Shown piece by piece: positions 35,015 through 46,949 of a stretch of 64,000 nucleotides of DNA. The position numbers and the translations under genes were made by a program. The notes under the pieces were generated by a model. That model was given only the letters and a program-made list of their open reading frames with translations, did no database searches and had not been told where the DNA came from. The number at the start of each line of letters is the position of its first letter. Positions within the stretch are counted from its first letter, which is position 1. The stretch lies in contig NW_025335856.1 of assembly GCF_004798865.1 (NCBI RefSeq), forward strand, positions 10,550,803-10,614,802, given 5' to 3'. Source of the stretch: Varanus komodoensis (taxonomy: Eukaryota; Chordata; Lepidosauria; Squamata; Varanidae).

Positions 35015-35130
35015 GAGGCCTTAGAGACAGTTATGGGATTGGGGTGAGTGGAGATTTCCTTCAGCCCTCCTCTCAGGGGATAATAACCTTGGAAGAGGTC
35101 ATGGAAGATGAAAGTGGGGCAGGACAGCAG
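35015..35130 (+). other. Candidate internal exon, best splice pair in window
   Basis: tctcttcctccattctag| is a strong acceptor and CAG|GTGAGT a textbook donor, and the 116 nt between are open in the frame that ends in phase 0 at the donor. The peptide reads LRDSYGIGVSGDFLQPSS and then GIITLEEVMEDESGAGQQ. The GIITLEEVMED part recalls CBS-domain wording (G-I-V-T-L-E-D-V) of CNNM/HlyC proteins, but this is one short stretch and no second domain supports it. The frame also continues open on both sides. An internal GGG|GTGAGT and a cctctcag acceptor mimic make the region noisy. Confidence 0.3.
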
Positions 35131-35708
35131 GTGAGTGGGAAGGGGAGGAAGGAACATGGCGTACCCAGAAGCCTCTGTCATACGTCTCTGCCACTGGAAG
35201 GTAACCTGCCTGCAAATAACACAAGTTGAATACAAGGAGTCTGTAAAACTTTTTCTCCACCTCTTAGGCTGCCAGGCTCTTGACAGCAGTGTGTTGGACA
35301 TGTGGACAGCTCCAGGGTCCAAACACATTCTCTGCTGACAGCATAATCCATAAGATTGCAGGCTAAGTAGATAAGAAACTATCCATGTAAGTCTTTTTTT
35401 TAAGTAAAATGCATGCAGCATAAATGAAGATGAGTTGCTTTAGTTCAGATTGGCAGAGAGCTTTCCCTAGCCAGCAATAGCGGATCCTTTGAAAATACTA
35501 CTTATATTACAAATCTCCAATAGCAGAGTGGGCAAACTGCTCCTTATTTTCATCTGTTCCTCACCCAGGGAGGGGTTTCCCATTTCTTCCCTGCAGTTCT
35601 GGTTTTACTTGATCTCCCCTCCTCCTGCCTGGCTGGCACATACATTTTCAAACTGCATTCACACAATTCATGTAATATCAATTTGGCTTTCAATGCCTAT
35701 ATGCCACA
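35131..35708. other. Unclassified sequence
   Basis: No repeat family or gene recognised. Confidence 0.4.
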
Positions 35709-35810
35709 CCAGTTGCCCCAAGGTATTTTGGACTACAACTGCCATAAAACCCAACCAGAAACTTCAATAGTCAAGAATTATGGGAGCTGTAGTCCAAACA
35801 TCTGAAAGAA
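35709..35810. repeat. hAT-like MITE with ACTACAACT arms
   Basis: ttttggactacaactgccat on the left and tatgggagctgtagtccaaa on the right are inverted copies of each other across a short spacer (acccaaccagaaacttcaat). This is the central palindrome of the widespread 'ggactacaactcccat...atgggagttgtagtcc' element. The outer ends are decayed. Confidence 0.8.
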
Positions 35811-37485
35811 ATGAGGTTGATTATGTGAGCTCTAAGCTGTTACCTGGTACAAAAATTTTTAAACACTCTCAGAGCACTGTTGCACCCAATAATATTTCCA
35901 TAGACAAGGGAAAGCCATATTCAGAAGAAGAAAAAATCCATACAGCTCAAGGAAGGCTGTATGAGGTTCTTCTCAGGTGGTCTCCATCCAGTAAGTGCCC
36001 TGAGCCAGATCTGCTTAAGTTCAGTGAAGCAGATGCATCATATGGCTTCTGACCATGCTCTCGGCATGTATTACACGATCTTCTTCTGGCTTGAATAACC
36101 CCTTAATTGCTCCAAACAAATCAGGACCTGAAGATGTTATCTCAGATCATCTAACCATGAAAGAAGCACTTCAGTGGAGATAAATGCCTGAGACTCTCAT
36201 TTCTGCAGAGTGTGCTTTTCTCAAAGTGTTTCTCTCCAAAGCACACAGTAGAAGTTTTTCAACAAATGATAGAACTAGCCTACTCCAACATCTGATGCAG
36301 AATTTGTGTCTTATGATAGCTTTCTATACCAGGAACGAGTGTGCCCAATGGTGTGTTCTGGGGGGGAGGGGGTTTCTCTTGCTCAGGTATTGTCCCTGGA
36401 ATTGTAGAGCAGGACTCATCATCTCCATACATGCTGGGCACCATCTTTCAATAAGGACCTCACAGTCCTGGAGTGTGCCCAGTGTAACATTGCACAGATC
36501 AAATGGTTGGGGTGTGGGGCAGGTGCCCCTCATCCATGCATCAGGCCAAATGTTTTTTCCACCTGCCCTCCCTCATCCTCTCAGGTCCTGCACACAAACT
36601 TTGGGAGTTTTGATCCACCAATCCTACAGTGGACTAATTTGACACAGAGAGAAAAGAAAATCATTCAGAGCACCAATAAATCCTGGAGATGCTTGATTGG
36701 GTGGAGGAGAGGCCTTGATGATGGAAGAGAGGAAGGAAAAGGAGATCAAACCGAAAGAAGTTAAAGGACAGAGAGTGACCTGCAGAAAATCTCCAGAGCA
36801 AGCAGCAGCCAGCACTTTGAAAATCGCAGCCTTAGAGGATAAAATGTGCCTTACATCATGCCTGAAAGATTTGAGGAACTTTGCAAGCTAAGAGCTCTCT
36901 GCAGCGGTGTCCTGCTTCCAGCCTCCAGCTGCTTAGAGTGGCAGTGTGAACAGCAACTGGTCTCGGCTGACACAGGGGATGCCGAGTGCCACGGAGGCAC
37001 ATTAATATGCTGGACAGGATTTGCCTCTGATAATCAGAACCAAAGCTGGAAAGTAACTTTCAGTAAGAAGGAATCCCATTACGATCAGCTAGCTGTGAAA
37101 TACCATACCTGAACTGCACACTGAACATGATCTGCTAGTAAAAATACAAAGGCAAGAGCTGGCTAAAGATACTTCCAGCAGAAGGTGAGAGAGTTGCCAG
37201 GGGGGTTGCATAAGGATGGAGTGGAAAAGAATAGGAGCAGTTCAAGGTAAACATGCCTGGAAGTGAAAATCAGGAATGGGAGATATCCTGGAGGAACAAC
37301 ACCACTAGATAGTTCAATTTTGTGGTGTGGGGAGGAGGATGGACCTGCTCTTAAATATTCCCTTCTCAGGCTGGGAAAGCAATTTTTACCATAATCTGGG
37401 TCAAACCACCTCGTACGCTGTCATGCAATGAAGCTTCATTGGTTCATCTCAAAACTCATCAGCTGCCCAAACCCTCCTGATGAGC
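35811..37485. other. Unclassified sequence
   Basis: A 152-codon plus frame at 36184-36642 is the longest here, but it overlaps minus frames, has no domain and contains a homopolymeric G run. I read it as chance. No repeat named. Confidence 0.4.
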
Positions 37486-37880
37486 CAGCCTGAGCCACCT
37501 CTGGATCAAAGCACTTCAAGGACAACTGCTGAGCCCCTTCCTATTCCTGTTTGTGGGAAGAAAGCCAATGGAGAACAGGCTGGGATGGATTTTCAGGAGA
37601 AGAACTTGATACCCCAACAGACAAAGGTGTGCAGGTCCATCAACTCACTTGCCGGCTGGACCAATGGGAAGGGCAGTGGCATGCCTGCTTACATAGCACA
37701 TCCTCCTGCACAGACCAGCCCCAAAGGGTTCATAAGCAGAGCTTTGGGTGAACAGGAGCAGAGCGAGGGATCAACTTTCCACCTGGAGTGGGTGTTTGGA
37801 GTTCGTGAATACCTTATGGCTGTATGGAATCAAGACTCTGTTAATAACTATTGAAGTGCTTGCTTACGTTGAGAAGGGAT
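37486..37880 (+). repeat. Unclassified interspersed repeat, acidic/proline-rich frame
   Basis: A 124-codon frame (37480-37854) begins PEPPLDQSTSRTTAEPLPIP and is glutamine- and acid-rich. The style matches non-coding or gag-like parts of squamate retroelements that I have seen in similar contexts, and 54370-54680 and 58120-58370 have the same flavour. It could be an old LTR-element fossil. The assignment is by texture only. Confidence 0.3.
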
Positions 37881-38424
37881 GCCTAGCTCACGACACATTG
37901 CCTGGCAAAGCAGGTGGCCTACAAAGGAGCTGTGGTCCCCCTCCGAAGCAGGCTAGGAGTGGGCCATTGCAATGCCACCTTCCCTCTTCTCAAATGGAAC
38001 ACCTGCAAGGGACTTTTTCCACTGCAGGTACAACCTGTCCCCCTCCCTTGTGCTAGAGAGGCCTCTACTTGCATCTAGAGGACAGCAAAATAAGCTGTAG
38101 ATCAACTCCAGGCTGGGTTTTTTTTTTTTTTTCAAAATGCTCTGGTATGAATTTTTCAAAAATTGTAAGGATTAAATAATTAATATTACGTAAAATGGAT
38201 TTTTTATGGGAAAATTGCACTTAACAATCAGTCCTGAGTGATAGCTTTCAAAGGTCCGGTTTCAAACCCCATGTTGGGACTCCCTCAAATTCTTTGGACC
38301 AGGAATTCAAACACATTTGGACATTTGAGAAACTACTGTGGGCATCACAACAACATGGCTCCCATGGAGGATATGGCTAGTCTTGTGATGTAGGAGCCTG
38401 GTTAGTCAAGAATGAGCTCAAGAG

Positions 38425-38990
38425 TTGATTTATTGTATTTCCATACCAGCCAATACACTTCTGAACAGTTCACAACTACTTGAATCAGAAGATACTGCAT
38501 GATTAAAATCTTCATCAAAGTATAAAACTACTATATATAGTATATATAAACAAATAGGAGCTAGCAGCAGTGCAGAGTTTTAAAATTAATCCTTCAAACT
38601 TCATTATGTGGTCGAAGACCGAACAAAGGTTTAAGATACAGTATTAGAATTAAAGCAGAAACTGAAAAACTAAAATGTGTCAGAAAACTTCACCTGGCCT
38701 GAAGAAGATTCCCCTGCATGTGCCATGTAAGTCTCCTCTCAGACTAGAAGCTAGTTGGTACATCTGCCTAAGCTGATGAAAGCTTCTTTGTGCCACTGAG
38801 GTGACCTCTGCCTCTAGGAATAATGAGAGATCTATGAACCTGAAACTTTAACAGGAATGCAAACTCCTCAGGTTGAATATCACTTAGCCAGTGTAATGAC
38901 CCATCCACTAACAGGACCTTTGTCTTGCCTGGGTCAAGTCTCAAACTATTGGCCCTCATCCAGTTCATGGTCATAAGCATGCAGCTGGTT
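38425..38990 (-). repeat. L2-like LINE fragment, antisense
   Basis: The minus frame at 38768-38980 begins MLMTMNWMRANSLRLDPGKT followed by KVLLVDGSLHW. This matches the 'W-M-x-A-N-x-L-x-L-N-P-D-K-T-E-V-L-L-V-G' block after the RT catalytic motif in L2-clade LINEs. The A+T-rich plus-strand section from 38425 (gttgatttattgtatttcc...) may be the antisense 3' end. The middle is poorly matched, so the outer limit is approximate. Confidence 0.6.
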
Positions 38991-39071
38991 CAAAACGCCC
39001 ACCATCTTGCCTGAGTTTGAAGGACAGGAAAAGTGAGGCTTTGAAAGTGGGTTGGAAGCAAATTAGTGAAA

Positions 39072-39262
39072 CTTGAGGCAAGGAAGGAGGAGGAAATAGG
39101 AAGGCAGAGCAGCAGAAGGCAAGAAAGAAGAAGGCTAGAGACTGGGAGAGGGAACAGATAGCCAAGTAAGCAGCTGGGGAGAGAAATCAGACAAATTAGG
39201 TGGAGGGAGGGAGAGAGGGAGGAAAAGACGGGAAGGCAAAGGAAGAGGGAAAGAACGAGGTT
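39072..39262. repeat. Long purine-rich (GA-rich) tract
   Basis: About 190 bp of almost uninterrupted G and A, irregular rather than a clean tandem repeat. Such homopurine tracts can form triplex (H-) DNA. No gene content. Confidence 0.8.
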
Positions 39263-40532
39263 ATCAGAAAAGATGGTGAGGAACAGGGATCAGAAAAAGT
39301 CACTGGATACAAACATTGAGAATAGAAAGAAGAGAAAGAAGACTATCCTGACATTTTCAAAGGTTTTTGCTTTTTTTCTTTTTTTTAAGGGAAAGGTGAA
39401 AGCCTCATGGGTGCCCTTGGAGGTACCTCTGAGTGCCCTACTGGGAACCCCTGCCCTACAGATTTGGCCATGCTTGTGCTGAATTAAGATCACCACTTCT
39501 CCCTGTCTCCCATAAACACATGAGCTCTTCATCTTTAACAGTTCCATTGCCCTCTCCCTGCTGTGAAGAGCTTTTAGCCTGTGGAGATGGGTAAGAATGA
39601 GTTCAGGTTTTGTTTGTTTGTTTTTAAGAATCGGCCACAATTGAGAAATTTTTCCATATTTAGATTAGACAGAAATTGAGATTTAAAATAGTGTAATTCA
39701 GGACAAAGAAAAACTGGCAGTTTTAGCCATCCTTATTAACAGAGAAAACCTTGCTGATACAGCAAGTGTTTTTGCTGCCAACCATATTATCTGTTTGAGA
39801 GCTAGCATCTTTTTGTAATAACATTATATAAGGAAAGCACCAGAGCCATTAACTGATAAACATTTCTGCCTCTGAACCCCAGGCTGGGATATGACATCCA
39901 AAGGGATATGACAGAAACAAAGGGAAATGAAGATCAAAATGGGATGGTTTGAAGAAGCTACAGCTATTATTTGACATACGTACAAATAATTTAATCAGGA
40001 CAAGGGAAGCAGCCTGCTAATTCACACAGTAATGAGAAACTAGGCACTCATAAGGAGGAACCATCAGTCACAGTTTGGAACAGTGCCAGAACAATAAGTG
40101 AACGAATCCAAAGATCAATGTGAATACCGAGGCAGTCAGAACCTGTTGCAAAGATACACCCTGATTCAGGTCTGCATTAATTAATGGACCCTTTAATGGC
40201 TATACAAAAAGGCTCCTGAGAGAGTAGAGCAAAGTGCTCCTTTTCTCCAGCCAAGGAAAGAAATGGCAGCTAACCCAGTTGCTGTCATTAGATTCCACTA
40301 CATAGTACATTCTTTCATTATCTGTATTGATCATGAGAGTATGTGGTGACCGAGTACAGGCTGGTGAGATTTGTAAGCAAACTGGATCGACAAAAGACGT
40401 CCAAGTTCCTGAAGAGCCTGCATTTCAGTGTGGCTTTTCCCAGTTGTGCTTGAGGAGAGGAGAACCAACTCTTCCCAGAACAAAGTATCTCAGCAAAATC
40501 TCATGGCACATCTTTCTTCAAAGCAGAGCTTT
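39263..40532. other. Unclassified sequence; 39640-40210 possibly conserved non-coding
   Basis: About 570 bp of unique AT-moderate sequence lie between the purine tract and a MITE, with attaattaatggaccctttaat, tttaatcaggacaag and ccatattatctgtttg motifs. No repeat or open frame. It has the texture of a non-coding element, unproven. Confidence 0.3.
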
Positions 40533-40670
40533 GGAGTGGTTTCCCCAAACCTGGTGCACTCCAGATGGAGTTATCTTAGACTTCCACACCCATCAGCCCC
40601 AGAAAGGCTGGCTAAAGCTCAGAAATATTAGGAGCTGTAGTGTAAAAAATCAGGAGCCACAAAGTTGAGG
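40533..40670. repeat. hAT-like MITE, tggtttccccaaacc type
   Basis: tggagtggtttccccaaacc then tggtgcactccagatggag, a central accatcagccccagaaaggc-like region, and ttaggagctgtagtg then aatcaggagccacaaagttg reproduce the order of the family: TIR, 'ctccagatg', palindrome with 'gagctgtag', and inverse TIR. It is strongly decayed. Confidence 0.65.
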
Positions 40671-42555
40671 AGGAGAGCCATACAAAGTTGCTGTGCAGAC
40701 TTTTGGACAGTAATGCCAACTTAGTGTAAAGCAAGGGCTTTTCTCACCCTTATCCTAACCCAAACTCTAACTTCAAATAATCTGCAACCATTTGGTCTAG
40801 GATTTGGGTGTGTTTGAAGGGGAGACATAAGAAATCCTACCAACCATTGTAACAAGATGTGGAATTGAGAAATTTGGGGAAAGGACAATTCATATTCTTA
40901 ATAATGGCAGCCATAAACAATAGGGATATGCATTAGATTTGGATAAAGCCCAAAGCCCAAGAAGACCTGGGCCACTTCAGTAAAATTCTGTTGTTTTCTG
41001 TAGTAAAATGAGATTCCATCAAAGCCAACAGAATCAAAGGTGGAGCAGAATGAAGCTTTGTACCTGAATTGTGTTTCAGAGATCTGGGAACTGCATGTCC
41101 CCTACAAACTCTGTCTCTACATTTTCTTTTTGTGAATTATGAGGATCAGCATGGGGAAAGAATGTGGTGGAATATCTAACAAGCCCATTTTTCACCCAGC
41201 ACAGAGCAGATGTGAGGGACCAGCTTTGTGTCCAGCACCAGGGAAAAGACAGAATTGTGCTATGGTAACACATATCCTCTGATTTTTCCACTGTTATTAT
41301 TGGCATTATTTAATTTACTTTGTGGCATTTTCAAGCTTACATAATCACTGCAAGATGTCCAAGGGGTTCTGTCTGTATACCTTTCTTTGTTCCCATTAGA
41401 AGGGGCAACTATTCTAACATTTTGCATCCAATTCTTCTACAAAATCAATACATGAAAGTTATTGACAGTTCTCTTTAAAAATCAAAATGTAAGGGCACAT
41501 AACATAAAGACCTGTGCACCTATTTTTTTAATGTTTGGCAGGAATAATCCAATACCTTTATATATTGTCCAGGTCTAACCAAGAGGAAAAAGAAGAGAAC
41601 CAAATGGTCTTTACTACTACTACTTATACTATTATTATTATTCCCCATGCCAAAGCCTGGGAAGCCTCAGGTACTAAACTCTAACATCAACTCAAGTTTG
41701 GTACCAAGTCTAAGCAGACATTTTCTGAACCATTTCAAGACACATGGGGTCATTTTCAAAGCCCCGAATCAGATGTCTAACTACAAGACAGGGATCCATG
41801 CCTGCCTTTAGTTTCCAGCCATGGGAGCAGCTGAAGGTAGGAAATCTTCTGCCAGCTTGGAAAATACAGGGGTTTCTCCCCATATTTTCCAGATTGGTTT
41901 AATGCAGGAAAGGGGAAAATGTTCCTTCACTCTGGCAGGCTTTTTTCCAATGTGTGCAGTGCTACGGTGTTGTGCACAGGGCAAAGTGAGTGTGAAAAAG
42001 AGTGTGGGTTAGTCATATAGAGAGAGAGGAAAGGGACACCCTGCTAAATCCCCCCAGGGACCAAATCCGAAGTGTCTGCTTTCAGGAGATAAACTGAAAG
42101 CTCTCCTCCTCACAGGAATGGACAGTAGCTGAATGGACTAGTAATCGCTTCATGTCAGAGGTTCCATCACCATGACAAAAAAAGTAAGGTGGGAAGAGGA
42201 AACCTTACTGGGGACAGTGCTGTAACTTCAGATATTCTATACAGAGAAAATGAAAACATCTCTGGCCAACAAAGTATATAAGAAGAGATGTGGGGAAAGA
42301 GTTTGGAATTTATGTTTCAAAGACTGCCTGGTGATAGATAAACAGAGTTCCCAGGCTTGCCCTAAGCTGGATGTTCAGTGTCCTTCACACACACGCTACT
42401 GCTGGTGTGCACACCAGCCTTTCTTCTTGGTGTATACACCTGTGAAGACTCAGCGGGACTCTCCATTTCCAATCCGGTAGCCAGCCAAGGGGAACATGCC
42501 ATGGGGGGTGAAGAGGCAATGAAGGTGGCTCCTGGGTCTTCAAAACCTTTGGTAT
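40671..42555. other. Unclassified sequence
   Basis: Contains a short TAC/ATT trinucleotide run at about 41619-41643. No gene or named repeat. Confidence 0.4.
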
Positions 42556-42731
42556 TGGAGTGTGGAATGGGCTTCCACGGGAGGTGATTGAGGCTCCCCC
42601 AGTGACGGTGTTCAAAGATAGGCTGGACATGCACATGGTGGGCATTTCAGGAGTGGAGCTAGCTGGAGCTGGGGGTCAGACTAGATGGCCCGGGAGACCC
42701 CTTCTGACCCGCTCTGTTTCTATGTGTCTAA
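42556..42731 (+). repeat. CR1-like LINE 3' end, TTTCTATG-tail subfamily
   Basis: Encodes VWNGLPREVIEAPPVTVFKD, then RLDMHMVGISG, the ORF2 C-terminal motif of this CR1 subfamily. The 3' UTR follows with ggtcagactagatggcccgg and the terminal gtttctatgtgtcta. The same sequence is seen at 27505 and, antisense, at 8331-8640. It is the least decayed member of the subfamily here. Confidence 0.93.
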
Positions 42732-45700
42732 GAAAGAAAAGGACTGGGGAGTATGGCAGATGTTGCTCTTTCCAATGATTGCTGACCTTGCTGCTTTTGC
42801 TGCATATTTCCTTATAGTTGTAAATGTCATATGGATGCTTACTTAGATATATGGACTGCTGTTATTAACATAGATATTTGAAGTGAATATTTTAATCTGC
42901 TCCCCCCTGCTTATGCCTTTTCTTTTTCTATTAATTGTATTATTTTCCTTATCTTAGGGAAGACTCTTGGTTATTTTTTATTGATATGTCTCATGATACC
43001 GATTCTTCCCATCCCTTTCCTGATTCCCACTGTTATTACTGCATTGCAAATAGAGCACTGAAAACAAAACCAATTAATGTGAGAACTTGGCAGCTCAGTC
43101 TTCCAAGGTGACCCAGGCTCAGAATCAGGGGAGTGATCTGGGGGACTAGCCTCTTGAAACACTGGTTTAATTCAAGGGTTGGGTTTGTGATGGATAAAGT
43201 ATGGCTCAGTTGTCTTTGAGTAGTTACTAAAATTTGCTGTTCAGAACAGAAAGAACATGAGACACAAACTGAGGGAGAAAGCAAAGCTGAGAGATTTGCC
43301 CATTCCTAGTCTGGGGTGAATGTGGCTATCAAGCACAGCTGCTAAGCCACACGAAATGCATTCAGGGTGTGATGTGGCTGTCTCTTGCTTTATGTAACCA
43401 CAGAGTTCATTATGAGGCTTAAGAAACCTACCAGTCCATATGAAAGATATTGCTGCCACCCTCTCAGGCCTGGAGGACACTAATGACCTCCCTTCCCTCA
43501 GTAAATTAAGACCTCTGAGTCACAAAGCTCACATCATACACCTTCTGACTTTCCAAGCTTGGCCTCCAACAGAAAGAGAAAAATTAAATTCCTAGACCAA
43601 ATTAAAGAACCCACCAAGCTCACTTTCATTATAACAGCATGGTGTAATGAGGGTTCTTATTTTAACAACCTCAAAGGCTTGTGTCTGTCAGCTTTTTTGC
43701 ATGCTACGGAAACCTCGTTCTATTTCCTCCTCTTCCTTTCCCACAAGCCTTGAGCGCTCTAGTGCTTTCTTTTAATCTTATTTCCTAGTTCCAGGCTGTG
43801 TTGTATTAGCACCTCTTTATTTCTGCAGGTGTGTTTGACAGCAAGTTCAATGTGGTGAGAATCCTCTCTTTTCTGGTAGCAAATGGGGAAAGGGGCAGGA
43901 GTGGGCTCTTCTCTGAATAATGACTTCCGGTGAACATGATCAGCAGTGCTATAATTATGCAGTATCATTTCTGTCTTTGAAAAAGAAAGCATGGAAAGTT
44001 GCAGGTGCAGGACTATTGATACTTTCTCTGCTTGGATACTGGGTAGCTGAAAGAAAGAAGTAAGGACATTCTTGGATAGGCCAACAGAATGTGGCAAAGA
44101 TGACTATTATTGATTGCATTATAGATATAGGTAAACACATATACACCTGTCATTCTGTTTAGAATTCTAGGGTGGTATGCAATCATAAGATAATATACAG
44201 CAATTAAGTTCAATGCCTTAATTTTTTAAGCACACACATTAAAATGTCTTGATGAGCAAAAACATGTTAGCCCAGCACCAGAGACATTGCAATGTGGGCA
44301 TCAAACATGTCTTTATAGCAGGGACGTGTGTTTGCTTCTGCCGAAGGCCAGTCCCTCATCAATAATGTGTTGTGGGCTGCACAAAAGACACCACAAAGGA
44401 CTGAAGACACCACAAAATAGGACAGAAGACCAAAATGGATGGGTCACCCGCTTTCTCTTCCTGTCTTCTATTTCTTTCTCTGTCTCTCCTTTCCCATGTG
44501 GCCATCTTCCAGACAAGGGAACAATCACTTTCATTAATGGGCTGAACTACAGGATTTTGAGAGCAGCCTGAAAGTTGCATGAAATTAGGCTGAAGGCCAC
44601 ATGAGTCCTTACAGGTATTCCATAGTCAGGGCACCATTGCTGGGGAAATCCTCTCCTTTGTGGATATATAGCCCACCTCTGTTAAAAGTATCCAGAGATG
44701 ATAATGCACTGGCAAGCTGGTATAGAAAAGCAGAAGACTAGCTTCTTCAGTCTGCCCTGTGTTTTTGTTTGTTTTTAAGGAACACATACTTTCCGCTGTA
44801 ATTGGTACAATACCTAAACACATCTGGGTTATGAACCAGAAGGTTTCCCTTTCAACTTTTCCCTCTACTATGAATTCATCTAAGAATTCATCTAAGCTGG
44901 GATGCAGAACCTGTCCCAGTTTGAGAACTGAATGACATTTCAGATAAGAATTCAAGGGTCACACTCCAGTGCTGGGAAAAGCTAAAGGGAGCAGGGCCAA
45001 AGTGCCCAACATACATGCAAAATTTAAGCTTAAAGCTCTCACTACCTGTAACGAAGCCTTGGAAGATGTGTCTTAGCAGAAGGGAATTGAAGCATGGAAC
45101 CACCAAAGCATGAAACCACCAAAGGATCAACTTCTGGAGAAAAGGGATGGGGCTAGACAAAGAGAACATAGCCTTTCGGAGTACCCCAGTGGGCTGGAAT
45201 GAGTTATCAGGAGGGCTGAGGATGACTCCTCGACCTGAGTTCCATACCCTTGTTCTAAGCCATTGGCCCCATATGCAATATCATTTATAAGGCTTTTAAA
45301 CTATGATCCACAGATCCTTGATCTGCAAGCTCCACACAGGTAGGGTTAGGAAAGGTTGTGGAGCAGTCAAGAATGTCTCTACTTGGTCCTGCATGGTATC
45401 TAGAGAAGTTATCTAGAGAAGTTATCTATCAAGAGAAGTTGTTCCCACTTTGTGGAATCATTGTGCAAAAGCTGATCTGCTTCCCTGCCACTTTCAGTTT
45501 TCAACAACTTCCATGTGGTTTGCATTTTAGTGTACTTGGTTTCATCTAAGTATTACTAAGTGCTAATGTCTTCATTTAATTTTCCTGAGCAACATTAGTG
45601 GCGATTAGGCTAAGCAAGATAATGTTCTGCTAACAGTGTGAACTGCTACTCCAGTGCAGGGAATCCTCACAAGCTCAGCTGCTCTGCATGTTAATTAAAA

Positions 45701-46169
45701 ATACAGAAACCACACACACTTTACAAACTGGGCAAAAAGTTAGAAAATAAGTTCAACTCTCTACATAGATTTTTTTTTAAAAAAAGATTTGAATCGCAGT
45801 CCTTTGCCTTTCAAAGAGCTATTACATTCACTTCCTAGGCAACTTTGCCGGATTTATTTTCAATATTGGTCAAACAGCAAGAGTCTTTCACAGAGCAATG
45901 GGGGCTCTCTATTTTGGTTTAAGGAATATTTATTTCATTTCTTTGTGACAGGAATTTATATTCCTCCTTTTTATTATGCTAATCAGGATGCTGAATTGCA
46001 TAACAGCTAACACATGCTTATAAAAATAGTCATTCAAACTACAGAATTACAAGGTAATGCCATTCTATCTCAATGGAATCTCATCACTTTTTGCTGCTGT
46101 ATTTTGCATCTTTGCATAGGAAAATCTACAACAAAGAGGGAGTACAAGCTAAAAGTGGGAGATGGCAGC
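42732..46169. other. Unclassified sequence; 43540-43790 and 45560-46060 possibly conserved non-coding
   Basis: About 3.4 kb with no recognised gene or repeat except small local duplications (gaattcatctaa twice at 44872-44896, and 45398-45442). The two named segments are AT-moderate, non-repetitive and motif-rich by eye (catgttaattaaaaatacag, ttattatgctaatcagg). Conservation is not shown. Confidence 0.3.
45398..45442. repeat. 13-bp tandem repeat, about three copies
   Basis: The unit atctagagaagtt occurs twice perfectly and is followed by a third diverged copy (atctatcaagagaagtt). Local slippage product. Confidence 0.85.
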
Positions 46170-46860
46170 CCAAGACTGAGAGACAAATGGTCAAAGAATA
46201 TCTAGCTGGAATAAACACATTCAAATCTCCAGGGCCTGATGAACTCCGTCCCACAGTCATAAAAGAGCTCACAGAGGAATTCTCAGAACCACTGGCTATT
46301 ATCTTCGATAAATCTCAGAAAACAGAAGTGCCAGATGACAGGAGAAGGGCTAACGTTGTCCCTGTCTTCAAAAAGGGGGGAATGATGAACCTGGGAACTA
46401 CAGACCAGTTAGTCTGATATCAATCCCTGAAAAAAATCTGGAGCAAATAATTGAATAATCACACTGCAAGCACCTCAAAGAAAATGCAGCAATTAATAAA
46501 CGCCAACATGGATTTCTCCAAAATAAATTCTGTCAGACTAAATGAATTTCACTTTTTGACTGGGTAACCTCCCAAAAGGACAAAGGGAACCCTGTGGACA
46601 TAATCTGCCAAGACTTTAGCAAAGCTTTTATCATAGTGCCTATGACATTCTTATAAGCAAATTAGCAAGAAAGTAGACTAAATAGAAAAACTATTAGGTG
46701 GATCCAAAATTGGCTGCTAAATTGGACACTAAGAGTGCTCATCAATGTCTCCTTCTCAAACTGGTTGGAGGTAACTAGTGGGGTGCCACAAGATTCAGTC
46801 CTGAGTCCAGTGCTCTTCAACATTTTTATTAATGATTGTGATAATATACAAAATATATGC
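46170..46860 (+). repeat. CR1 LINE reverse-transcriptase domain fragment
   Basis: RT motifs of the CR1 clade appear in order. They are KSPGPDELRPTVIKELTEEF, then RRRANVVPVFKKGG, then the 'NYRPVSL' equivalent in a shifted frame (about 46400), QHGFLQNKFCQT, CQDFSKAF (blocks 3-4) and [20 protein letters not shown] (block 4, with Q-D where G-S-V-L usually follows Q). The F-A-D-D block is not recognisable. Stops and frame shifts are frequent. This is an internal fragment without the 3' tail, older than the CR1 3' ends elsewhere in the window. Confidence 0.9.
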
Positions 46861-46949
46861 ACTATGGTGTTTAATGAAATTAGAGAAATTCTAGATATAA
46901 ATTTAGAAATGTCACCAAGAATTGCATTATTATTGCTGATTGGAAAACA

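Noticed and set aside
35015-35043. 29-nt micro-exon ending at GGG|GTGAGT
   Set aside because: It would leave only about 33 nt before the next acceptor, too short for a vertebrate intron.
36184-36642. 152-codon plus frame, the longest in the window
   Set aside because: It contains a homopolymer run, overlaps minus-strand frames of similar length, has no domain and no splice or start support.
44290-44620. Possible MITE from 'gaaggcc...ggccac' ends
   Set aside because: The arms are too dissimilar and the centre lacks the family palindrome.
46073-46417. 114-codon plus frame that could be annotated as a gene
   Set aside because: Its C-terminal part is CR1 reverse transcriptase (GPDELRP...FKKGG). 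It is a pseudogenised LINE, not a host gene.
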